From Lentisphaeria bacterium (GTDB lineage: Bacteria > Verrucomicrobiota > Lentisphaeria > Victivallales > Victivallaceae): a stretch of DNA of 29,485 bases. Each line of letters opens with the position of its first letter. Positions within the stretch are counted from its first letter, which is position 1. This document shows positions 8,045-15,078 of the stretch, in pieces. The notes beneath the pieces are model-generated. The model worked only from the letters and a program-made list of their open reading frames with translations. It was not told the origin of the DNA and made no database searches. The DNA lies in assembly GCA_900768515.1 (NCBI GenBank), contig CAAGDG010000071.1, positions 1 through 29,485 on the forward strand. Direction: 5' to 3'. The translations under genes and the position numbers were made by a program.

Positions 8045-8461
8045 TTGCGAAGGCTCCTGCTGCCGCTTCTTCTGCTGCCGGTCGTGATCGGCATCGCCGT
8101 GTTTTGTTTCGGTTCCGTTTCGGACGGGGCCCGCTGGATTGTCCGGGAAGTTCCGGTGGATGCTCCGGCGGGTGTCGACGTCTTCCGCTGTGAGGAAGGA
8201 TCGGAAGCTGTTCTCGCCGCCTCCGGTGTTGCCGCAAGGCGGGAGGTTCCGCTGCTGAGCCGGAGCGGTTCTTCTTCCGTCCGTCTCCCGGCGTACCGGG
8301 GCGGTGGACCGTTGATTTTCAACCGTGCCGGTTCCGCGGCGGCGGGGCCGAAACCCGGCTTCATTCCGCGGCGGCGGGAGTCCCACGTGATGCCGGCGCT
8401 TCGCGGCCGCCGGATCCTTCCGGTTCGGGCGGGACCGGAATTTTTCCTGATCGGCGCTTGA
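8045..8461 (+). CDS. Small membrane-anchored or secreted protein, unknown
   Basis: I do not recognise this protein. With a TTG start at 8045 it has 138 residues beginning MRRLLLPLLLLPVV, a strong N-terminal membrane anchor or signal peptide (about 4-23). The remainder is basic and low in predicted structure, with no cysteine pairs or known motif. TTG 8045 is preferred because GGGGAGG sits at 8033-8039 and a promoter lies at 7967-7995. The longer frame from GTG 7943 (overlapping the permease stop as GTGA) would add 34 mostly charged residues ahead of the signal and begin before that promoter. Codon choice fits the neighbours, so I think it is a real gene, but support is modest. Its position suggests an accessory to the ABC system, perhaps under separate control. 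Confidence 0.5.
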   Translation: MRRLLLPLLLLPVVIGIAVFCFGSVSDGARWIVREVPVDAPAGVDVFRCEEGSEAVLAASGVAARREVPLLSRSGSSSVRLPAYRGGGPLIFNRAGSAAAGPKPGFIPRRRESHVMPALRGRRILPVRAGPEFFLIGA

Positions 8462-8514
8462 GCGCAACTTTCCACCGGGCGGAGTGTTTCGCGCCTTCCA
8501 TCCGCAGGAGGAGG

Positions 8515-8554
8515 CGCGGACCGGTGCTGCCCCCGGTTGCGGAAACGTTTTTTT
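8515..8554 (+). terminator. Possible terminator after the ABC cluster
   Basis: A hairpin with CGC and ACCGG pairing to CCGGT and GCG (8515-8541, small internal loop) is followed by GAAACG and then T7 at 8548-8554. The gap before the T run is longer than ideal. The T run also abuts the next promoter. Confidence 0.4.
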
Positions 8555-8580
8555 GTCTTCCACGATGAATCTGTTATGTG
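8553..8580 (+). promoter_or_regulatory. Promoter for the Na/phosphate cotransporter gene
   Basis: TTGTCT at 8553-8558 and TATGTG at 8575-8580, 16 bp apart, with a TGT directly before the -10 box (extended -10). Transcription near 8587 would exclude the GTG at 8578 as a start codon. Confidence 0.45.
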
Positions 8581-8664
8581 AGCGGGTATTTTTTCAGAAT
8601 GAAAACAATCGACAATTTATGGTGGCTGTTCGGCGGGTTGGAAACCGGGATCGGAAGAACAGGG

Positions 8665-11058
8665 ATGCGACAGTTGTTTGGGATTTTACTGGCGGGATGT
8701 TTTTTCCTGCTGGGAGCGGGCTGTTCCGATGACGCCGGCAGAGTCGGCGCGGTTCGGATTCTGAGCGGTCTGGGACAGAGCGCCGCTCCCGGGGAGAAGT
8801 TCGATGCGCCGTTGACGGTGGAGTGCCTGACCGGAGAGGATGGAGAGCCCGCGCCGGATCGTCCGGTTCGGGCGGAACCGCTTCCCGGTTCGGATCTGCT
8901 GCTTGAGGAAACGCGCTTCAGGACCGACGCCGGCGGCGTGATCCGTATTCCGGTCGCGGCCGGAAACCGGGTCGGCGATCACTATCTGCGGGTGGTTCCG
9001 GAGGATGCTCCGTCCCAGGCGGTCGAGGTCCGTTTTGTGACGGGGGTTCGGATTTCCGGCGGCGGTCAGGAGGGGCCGTCCGGCCGGCCGCTGGCCGAAC
9101 CGCTGGTGGTTCGTCTGTACGATTCCGGCGGCGTTCCGGCAGCGGGAAGGCCGGTCTATTTTGAAGCGGAACCCGGTTCCGGCGCGACGGTCGAACCGGA
9201 GTGCGCCGTGACCGGATCCGACGGAATTGCCCGGAGCCGGATCACCCCCGGCGACGCCACCGGTCCGGCCCGGATCGTAGTCAAGCCGGCCGCAGCGGAC
9301 GGTTCTCTGCTGTCGCGCGGTGTTGCGGTCGAAATCTTCGGCATGAATTTCTGGCTGCTTCTGCTGAACACCTGCGCCGGACTGGCCATCTTCGTCTTCG
9401 GCATGCAGCTCATGAGCGACGGTCTGCAGAAGGCGGCGGGCGAACGCATGAAAGGCATTTTGTGCTTCTTTTCCCAGAACCGTTTCGTCGCCATGCTGGC
9501 CGGGGCGGTCGTCACCGCGGTGATTCAGTCTTCGAGCGCCACCACGGTCATGGTGATCGGTTTCATCAATGCCGGACTTCTGAATCTCGCCCAGTCGATC
9601 GGAATCATCATCGGGACCAATATCGGAACCACGATGACGGCGCAGATCGTCTCATTCGACGTGGGAGTTCTGGCGATGCCGGCGATCATCGTCGGTCTGC
9701 TGCTGAGCTTCATCCGCCGGAAGAACCTGCGGGGGATCGGCGAAACCGTGCTCGGTTTCGGGTTCCTTTTCTTCGGGATGGAGATCATGAGCGACGAACT
9801 GACCGGAATCGGCGGTTTCCATTCGGTGCAGCAGCTGTTTGCGCGCTTCGACTGTACGCCGGTTGGCGGGATCATGCCCTTCGGCGCGGTGATGGGGGCG
9901 CTGGCCATCGGACTCGCGGTCACGATGATCATCCAGTCGAGTTCGGCTTCGACCGGTATCGTGATCGCGCTCGGCGCGAGCGGATTGATCAACTTCTACA
10001 CGGCGGTTCCGCTGGTGCTGGGTGCGAACATCGGTACGACGGTGACCGCCCAGCTGGCGGCGATTCCGGCCAACCGGGTCGCCAAGCAGGCGGCGCTGGC
10101 GCACACGCTCTTCAATGTGATCGGGGTGCTGGTGATGCTGTTGTTCTTCTACGTGCCGTGGAACGGCGTGCCGGTCTTTTTCCGCGTAGTGGACTGGGTG
10201 ACGCCGGGGGACGCTTTTTCGGCGCTGCCCCAGAATGTGCCGCGTCACATCGCCAATGCGCACACGCTTTTCAACGTGTTCACCGCGATTCTTCTGCTGC
10301 CGGCGGCACGGCCGCTGGCGAAGATCTGCGAACGGCTGATCCCGGTTCGGAAGAAGAAGATCAAATTCACCAATCTCGATCCCTATCTGCTGGAGACGCC
10401 GGCGATTGCGTTGCAGCAGAGTGTGCTGGAACTGCGTCGGATGGTGCGCAGCTCCTGGGCGCTGTTCGAACGGACATTGTTCGATTCGGTACTCGACGGC
10501 ACCGTCAATGACCGCCGCCGGGAGGAACGCGACCGTCGGGAGGCGAAGATCGACCGGATGCAGCAGGAGATCACCGACTATCTGACCGGACTGATGCGCC
10601 GTCCGCTTTCAGCGGCGGAATCGCAGGCGGTCCCGGTGATCACCCACTGCGTGAACGACGCGGAACGGCTCGGGGATTACGCCGGAAGCATTCTGGCCGA
10701 AGCCTCTCATCTGGCGGAAGCCCGGATCCGGCTTCCGAAGAAGGCGGAGCGCGATCTGCGGGAGCTCTTCTCTGCGCTGGACGCGGTCGCGGGGCAGCTC
10801 AAAGGCGCGCTGGAAGAGGCGTCGCCCGAACGGATCGCCCGGGCGCGGGAGCGGTACCAGCTCTTCCGGCGTCTGGCCGCGAAAATCGAAGATGCGCATC
10901 TGGAAAATCTCCGCAAGGGAGACTACGACGCCGCGACCGGTGTGATCTTCATCGGACTGGTCGGCATTTTGCTGCAGGCCGGGGAACGGCTCGGCAACAT
11001 TGTGGCGCGGGCGCCGGAACTGATCCAGTTCGACCGGGCCGGGGCCGGCCGCCGCTGA
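8665..11058 (+). CDS. Na/Pi cotransporter family protein with Ig-like N-terminus and PhoU-like C-terminus
   Basis: A 797-residue three-part protein. It begins MRQLFGILLAGCFFLLGAGC, a likely lipoprotein signal with Cys20 as the modified residue. Residues about 30-225 look like two Ig-like repeats (the second includes VRLYDSGGVPAAGRPVYFE and a DGIARSRITPG turn). Two NptA repeats follow, each with the family QSSS signature: QSSSATT at 288 and QSSSAST at 424, both followed by GTNIGTT or GANIGTT. The last 220 residues are helical and charged, like the PhoU domains fused to bacterial NptA proteins. The family moves inorganic phosphate, or an anion, with sodium. ATG 8665 is chosen for the lipoprotein signal and GGAAG at 8653-8657; ATG 8599 or GTG 8578 in the same frame would bury the signal. 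Function of the transporter core is secure; the substrate is inferred. Confidence 0.88.
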   Translation: MRQLFGILLAGCFFLLGAGCSDDAGRVGAVRILSGLGQSAAPGEKFDAPLTVECLTGEDGEPAPDRPVRAEPLPGSDLLLEETRFRTDAGGVIRIPVAAGNRVGDHYLRVVPEDAPSQAVEVRFVTGVRISGGGQEGPSGRPLAEPLVVRLYDSGGVPAAGRPVYFEAEPGSGATVEPECAVTGSDGIARSRITPGDATGPARIVVKPAAADGSLLSRGVAVEIFGMNFWLLLLNTCAGLAIFVFGMQLMSDGLQKAAGERMKGILCFFSQNRFVAMLAGAVVTAVIQSSSATTVMVIGFINAGLLNLAQSIGIIIGTNIGTTMTAQIVSFDVGVLAMPAIIVGLLLSFIRRKNLRGIGETVLGFGFLFFGMEIMSDELTGIGGFHSVQQLFARFDCTPVGGIMPFGAVMGALAIGLAVTMIIQSSSASTGIVIALGASGLINFYTAVPLVLGANIGTTVTAQLAAIPANRVAKQAALAHTLFNVIGVLVMLLFFYVPWNGVPVFFRVVDWVTPGDAFSALPQNVPRHIANAHTLFNVFTAILLLPAARPLAKICERLIPVRKKKIKFTNLDPYLLETPAIALQQSVLELRRMVRSSWALFERTLFDSVLDGTVNDRRREERDRREAKIDRMQQEITDYLTGLMRRPLSAAESQAVPVITHCVNDAERLGDYAGSILAEASHLAEARIRLPKKAERDLRELFSALDAVAGQLKGALEEASPERIARARERYQLFRRLAAKIEDAHLENLRKGDYDAATGVIFIGLVGILLQAGERLGNIVARAPELIQFDRAGAGRR

Positions 11059-11060
11059 CG

Positions 11061-11074
11061 GGCGCTTCGGCGCC
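11061..11074 (+). terminator. UUCG tetraloop hairpin after the cotransporter gene
   Basis: GGCGC-TTCG-GCGCC forms a compact hairpin with a UUCG tetraloop 2 nt after the stop codon. It is followed only by GTTTCGG, so as an intrinsic terminator it is weak; it could instead protect the 3' end. Confidence 0.4.
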
Positions 11075-11188
11075 GTTTCGGAAGCGCAAAACGGGAGGGG
11101 AAGGCGGTTTCCGTCGCTCCTCTTTCGTTTCAAGGGGGTGTTTTTCCGTTTTTTTTCGGAGAAGGGTTCTGGGTTTTGGCGATTCCCG

Positions 11189-11197
11189 TGATATGTT
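11189..11197 (+). promoter_or_regulatory. Extended -10 promoter immediately before the SNF2 helicase gene
   Basis: TGA-TATGTT forms an extended -10 element (TG at 11189-11190, TATGTT at 11192-11197). The best -35 match, TTCTGG at 11167, is 19 bp away, so recognition would rest on the extended -10. Transcription would begin near 11204, only about 3 nt before the ATG at 11207. Confidence 0.5.
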
Positions 11198-11206
11198 ATT
11201 CCCGTC

Positions 11207-13879
11207 ATGGAGATTGAAATCAACATTGCGCCGGACGGACGCCTCACCGTTTCCGGGAGCGAAGAGTGGAGCGGATATTTCGCTTCGGGAAACGGCGCGG
11301 GGCTGCTGGCTCTGCTGCGGCGGGACCCGCCGGCGGAAACCGGTTCCGGGTTCCAGTTCTTCCGCCGGGCGGCGCGGGAGCTGCCCGCCCGTCTGCTGCG
11401 GACGCCGGAGGGGGAGCTGTGCGAACGTTTCCGGCGCGCCCGCCCGGAATCCGACCTGCTCGACCGGATGCTCTTCGAACGCCCCCCGATGTCCGGCGGG
11501 GAGTTTCTGAACCGGGAGCTGCTGGAGCGCCTCTTTCTCGAACTGGAGGAGGCCGCGCTTGCGGACATCACCGCCTCCGGTCTGGATGTGGAGTCCTGGG
11601 TCCGTTCGCTCGGACCCGACTGGAAGGAGGTCGGCAAGGTCGGGTTCCACCTCGCCGAGAACCGGAACGACCGGGACGGCACGCATCCGTTTCTTTTCCT
11701 CGCCACCTTCATTCATCGCCCCGGGGAGGGCGAGAAGCCGCGTCACCTTCCACTGGGAGCGGCGCTGAAGGCGTTCGCCGGAGAGCGGGGCGCGTTGCTG
11801 ACTCTGCTCCGTCCGGTCCGGCTGGCTGCGGAATCATCGGCGCTGATCGCGGCGCTGACCGCCGATGACCGGATCTACCGGCCGGTCGAACTGACCGCCG
11901 GGGAGGCATTCCAGTTTCTGGAGGAGATTCCTTGTTTCGAGCAGGCCGGAATCACGGTCCGGATGGTGAATTTATGGAAACGTCGTCCGCGCCGGCTGCA
12001 GCTGGAGATCGCGGTGGAAACCCTTCCGGGATTCTCGTTTCTGAACACCCGGTCGCTGCTCAACTTCTCCATCCGTCCGACGCTCGGCGGCGTTCCGGTC
12101 AGTGACGGGGAGTTGCAGGAACTGCTCCGTTCGCCCGGCGGGCTGGTCCGCTTCAAGGGCGAGTGGGTCGAGGCCGATCCCGGGAAGATCGCGGCGCTGC
12201 TCAAAGTCTGGCGGACTGCGGCGGGCCGTTTCCGGGCAACCGGACTATCCTTCGCCGACGGGGTGAGGTTGCTGGCCGGCGTTCCTGCGGAGGCGCGCGC
12301 CGGAGCGCCTCCGCTGCCGGAACCCGATCCCGAACTCTGCCGGGTGACGGCGGTCGGGGAGCTGGAACGGCTGCTTTGTGATCTCGGTTCTCCGGCGCGG
12401 ATTCCGCTGCCGGAACTGCCGGAGAGTTTTCACGCCGTGCTGCGCCCCTACCAGCTTGACGGCGTCCGGTTTCTGTGGAGGCTGGGGGCGCTCGGACTCG
12501 GCGGCTGTCTGGCTGATGACATGGGATTGGGCAAGACGCTTCAGATGCTCGCGTTCCTGGAGCTGCTGCGGGTCCGTGGGGAACTCCTGCCGCTGCCGGC
12601 GCTGCTGGTGGCGCCGGCTTCGCTCCTGGCGAACTGGCGGGAGGAGGCGGCGCGTTTCACGCCGCAACTGCGGCTCGGGGTGCTCCACCCGGCGGCGCTG
12701 GGGGCGGATTCGTGGCGCGCGTTCCGGCGGGATCCCGCGGGATTTCTCTCCCGTTTCGACCTGGCGGCGACCACTTACCAGATGGTGACACGCCTCCCGG
12801 AGCTTGCGGAAATGGAGTTTCCGGCGGTGATCGCGGATGAGGCGCAGGCGATCAAGAATCCGGGCTCGCGGCAGAGCCGCGCGGTGCGCCTTCTGCGGGG
12901 AAAACGCCGTTTCGCTCTGACCGGGACGCCGGTCGAAAACCGCCTTGCCGATCTCTGGAGCCTCTTCGATTTTCTGAATCCGGGCCTGCTTGGAAACCGG
13001 GCGCGGTTCGAGGAGTTCCGGAGCCGCCTGGAGGAGAAGCATGACAATTACGCTCCGCTCCGGCGGCTGGTCGCTCCCTACATTCTGCGGCGGCTCAAGA
13101 GCGACCGGTCGGTGATCCGGGACCTGCCGGACAAGAGCGAACGCACGGTTTTCTGTCGGCTGACGCCCGCGCAGGCGGTTCTCTACTCCCGCGCGGTCGA
13201 GGCGATGAAACGGGAGCTCGACACCGCCGACGGGGTTCAGCGCAAGGGCGTTGTACTCAAGTATCTGACTCAGTTCAAACAGATCTGCAACCACCCGGCG
13301 CAGTACACCGGAACCGGTGAGTACGATCCCGCCGGAAGCGGCAAGTTCGAGCGGCTTTCCGAACTGGCGGAACTCATCGCCGCCCGCCGGGAAAAGGTGC
13401 TGGTGTTTACGCAGTTCCGGGAGATGATCGAACCGATTGCGGAGCTGCTTTCCCGCGGGTTCGGCCGTTCCGGAGGGATGCTGCACGGGGGGACGCCGCT
13501 CGCCCGGCGGGCCGAACTGGTTGAGCAGTTTCAGCGGGAGTCGGGTCCGCCGTTCTTCGTGCTTTCGCTCAAGGCGGCCGGAACCGGACTCAATCTGACC
13601 GCCGCCAGCCACGTGATTCATTTCGACCGCTGGTGGAATCCCGCGGTTGAGAATCAGGCGACCGACCGCGCCTATCGGATCGGACAGCATCGCAACGTGC
13701 AGGTTCACAAGTTTCTGTGCGGCGGAACCGTGGAGGAGAGGATCAACGCTCTGATCTGGTCGAAACGGCGGCTTGCCGATTCGGTGATCGGTTCCGGCGG
13801 TGAAGTCACAATTTCCGAACTGACCGACTCCGAACTGCTGGAGCTGGTCCGGCTTGACATCCGGGATATGGAGGTTTGA
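11207..13879 (+). CDS. SNF2/HepA-family DNA helicase-like ATPase
   Basis: An 890-residue Swi2/Snf2-type ATPase. The first 400 residues form the long N-terminal region seen in bacterial SNF2 proteins. The motor follows: DDMGLGKT (Walker A, about 435-442), DEAQAIKN (motif II, from 544), ALTGTPVENRLADLWSLFDF (motif III), then helicase lobe 2 with GTGLNLTAASHVIHFD, RWWNPAVENQATDRAYRIGQ and VEERI. The family remodels protein-DNA complexes using ATP and rarely unwinds DNA. There is no ribosome binding site before ATG 11207; the upstream sequence CCCGTC and the promoter position suggest a leaderless message. A SWIM zinc-finger gene follows after 4 nt, a pairing known in many bacteria, so the two probably act together on DNA or chromatin-like complexes. 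The pathway is unknown. Confidence 0.95.
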   Translation: MEIEINIAPDGRLTVSGSEEWSGYFASGNGAGLLALLRRDPPAETGSGFQFFRRAARELPARLLRTPEGELCERFRRARPESDLLDRMLFERPPMSGGEFLNRELLERLFLELEEAALADITASGLDVESWVRSLGPDWKEVGKVGFHLAENRNDRDGTHPFLFLATFIHRPGEGEKPRHLPLGAALKAFAGERGALLTLLRPVRLAAESSALIAALTADDRIYRPVELTAGEAFQFLEEIPCFEQAGITVRMVNLWKRRPRRLQLEIAVETLPGFSFLNTRSLLNFSIRPTLGGVPVSDGELQELLRSPGGLVRFKGEWVEADPGKIAALLKVWRTAAGRFRATGLSFADGVRLLAGVPAEARAGAPPLPEPDPELCRVTAVGELERLLCDLGSPARIPLPELPESFHAVLRPYQLDGVRFLWRLGALGLGGCLADDMGLGKTLQMLAFLELLRVRGELLPLPALLVAPASLLANWREEAARFTPQLRLGVLHPAALGADSWRAFRRDPAGFLSRFDLAATTYQMVTRLPELAEMEFPAVIADEAQAIKNPGSRQSRAVRLLRGKRRFALTGTPVENRLADLWSLFDFLNPGLLGNRARFEEFRSRLEEKHDNYAPLRRLVAPYILRRLKSDRSVIRDLPDKSERTVFCRLTPAQAVLYSRAVEAMKRELDTADGVQRKGVVLKYLTQFKQICNHPAQYTGTGEYDPAGSGKFERLSELAELIAARREKVLVFTQFREMIEPIAELLSRGFGRSGGMLHGGTPLARRAELVEQFQRESGPPFFVLSLKAAGTGLNLTAASHVIHFDRWWNPAVENQATDRAYRIGQHRNVQVHKFLCGGTVEERINALIWSKRRLADSVIGSGGEVTISELTDSELLELVRLDIRDMEV

Positions 13880-13883
13880 ATTG

Positions 13884-14603
13884 ATGGAGTACGACGATGA
13901 TTTTCCCGGCGGCCGCGGCCGGGTCGCGGATCTGAGAGCGGCGGCGCAAAAGGCGGCCGCAAAATTGGAGGCTGAACTCGGACGCCCGCTCGAACCGGCG
14001 TTTCCCCACGGGCGCCAGGTTGCGCGTTCCTTCTGGGGGCGTGCGTGGTGCCGTCACATCGAGAGCTTTCAGGATTACGAGAGCCGGCTGCCGCGCGGCC
14101 GTTCCTATCTCCGGAACGGCGCGGTGCTCGATCTGGAGATTCTCCCCGGCCATGTCCGGGCCGCGGTGGCGGGTTCTTCGCTCTACCGGGTGGAGATCAC
14201 GGTCGACCCTCTGGAGCCGGAGCGGTGGAAGGAACTGCGCCGGCGGTGCGCCGGCGGGATCGGTTCGCTGGTGGACCTGATCGAAGGAAAACTCTCCGAC
14301 GAGATCATCGCGGTGCTCTGCGACCCGGAGGAGGGAATTTTTCCGACGGCGGATGAGATCCGGCTCGACTGCAACTGTCCGGACTGGTCCGATCTCTGCA
14401 AGCATCTGGCCGCGGTGCTCTACGGGGTCGGCGCCCGGCTGGACGACCGTCCGGAACTGCTGTTTGTTCTGCGCGGCGTGGAGAGCAGCGAGCTTTTCCG
14501 GGACGATTTGGCGGAGACGCTTCCGGAGGCCGCCCTTTCCGAACTTGAGCTGAAGTCACTGGGCGAGACTTTCGGAATCGAACTGGATTCTCTCGACAAT
14601 TGA
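13884..14603 (+). CDS. SWIM zinc-finger protein, partner of the SNF2 ATPase
   Basis: 239 residues. The SWIM motif is CNCPDWSDLCKH, that is C-X-C-X6-C-X-H, about 165-176 residues from the start, a predicted zinc-binding module for DNA or protein contacts. The N-terminal half carries the FWGRAWCRHIESF and RLPRGRSYLRNGAV blocks that typically precede SWIM in bacterial proteins located beside SNF2 ATPases. ATG 13884 is chosen because GGAGGT lies at 13870-13875; a TTG directly before it or the GTG at 13854 inside the SNF2 gene are poorer options. The pairing and spacing imply co-translation with the SNF2 protein. Family is secure; the cellular job is not established. Confidence 0.9.
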   Translation: MEYDDDFPGGRGRVADLRAAAQKAAAKLEAELGRPLEPAFPHGRQVARSFWGRAWCRHIESFQDYESRLPRGRSYLRNGAVLDLEILPGHVRAAVAGSSLYRVEITVDPLEPERWKELRRRCAGGIGSLVDLIEGKLSDEIIAVLCDPEEGIFPTADEIRLDCNCPDWSDLCKHLAAVLYGVGARLDDRPELLFVLRGVESSELFRDDLAETLPEAALSELELKSLGETFGIELDSLDN

Positions 14604-14730
14604 CGGCGGGCAAACCGATTCAGAGCAATTCGGGGCTACGTCTCACAAAACTCGCACAAAACCTTGTCGGCTGTGAAGCCGTCCATGATTCTGATCCGCA
14701 GGAACTCGTTTATTTGCAAGGACAAAAAAA
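14604..14730. other. Non-coding gap between the SWIM gene and tRNA-His
   Basis: No gene is supported on either strand. The region is less GC-rich than its neighbours. A small hairpin, CGGCT-GTGA-AGCCG (about 14668-14681), lies past the tRNA 3' end on the minus strand, and a T7 run directly follows the encoded CCA on that strand; either might help end the tRNA transcript. No repeat of the tRNA 3' end, and so no attachment-site duplication, is visible. Confidence 0.4.
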
Positions 14731-14808
14731 TGGGGTGGTAAACGGGACTCGAACCCGCGACCTCCTGGGCCACAACCAGGCGCTCTAACCAACTGAGCTA
14801 CAACCACC
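14731..14808 (-). tRNA. tRNA-His (anticodon GTG)
   Basis: On the minus strand it starts GGTGGTTGTAGCTC, has the D arm GCTC/GAGC, the anticodon arm CCTGG-TTGTGGC-CCAGG with anticodon GTG, a 5-nt variable loop and the T arm GCGGG-TTCGAGT-CCCGT. It carries the extra 5' G (G-1) opposite C73 that histidyl-tRNA synthetase requires. The 3' CCA is encoded (14731-14733 on the plus strand). The acceptor stem shows an apparent U6:U67 mismatch next to a G7:U66 wobble. It lies antisense to its surroundings with its own promoter. Confidence 0.97.
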
Positions 14809-14829
14809 ATTTCTATTGGAATGGACGCT

Positions 14830-14857
14830 AATATATCCCGTCTTTGCCGAAAGTCAA
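14830..14857 (-). promoter_or_regulatory. Promoter of tRNA-His
   Basis: On the minus strand TTGACT (14857-14852) and TATATT (14835-14830) are 16 bp apart, close to the sigma-70 consensus. Transcription would start about 15 nt before the mature tRNA 5' end. Confidence 0.7.
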
Positions 14858-15019
14858 GCTCAGAAGCGGCGATCTTCGGCTTTTTTTTGCATTTTGAAAG
14901 TGCGTTTCCCGCCGATCTGCGGTTTTCCCGCGTCGGACCGGGGCGCGGGAGGAAGCGGTTGTGTGCCGCGCCGCACACGCTTCCACCGGGCAGGGAAAAG
15001 GGAGGAATCAAGCGGGCTC
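14858..15019. other. Non-coding region with an imperfect hairpin
   Basis: No gene is supported. A T8 run (about 14880-14887) follows GATCTTCGGC, possibly the remains of a terminator for the SWIM transcript. At 14951-14984, GGAAGC and GTGTG pair with CACAC and GCTTCC around a 4-nt bulge, an 11-bp hairpin upstream of the next promoter. Its role is unknown. Confidence 0.35.
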
Positions 15020-15048
15020 TGGAAAAAAACGCTCTCCGGAGATATATT
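15020..15048 (+). promoter_or_regulatory. Promoter of the radical SAM aminomutase gene
   Basis: TGGAAA (15020-15025) and TATATT (15043-15048) with a 17-bp spacer. The predicted start near 15055 places the AAAGGTGG ribosome site and the ATG at 15079 in a short leader. Confidence 0.6.
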
Positions 15049-15078
15049 ATTCCCTTGCAGAGAAAGGTGGATGTTCCC

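Noticed and set aside
14604..14730. Integration site or integrase remnant next to the tRNA
   Set aside because: No duplicated tRNA 3' end and no integrase motif could be found.
14600..14788. Short ORF overlapping tRNA-His
   Set aside because: Its end is antisense tRNA sequence; a common annotation artefact.
14821..15078. N-terminal extension of the radical SAM enzyme
   Set aside because: It runs through the tRNA promoter and its own promoter, and lacks family similarity; the ribosome site supports 15079.
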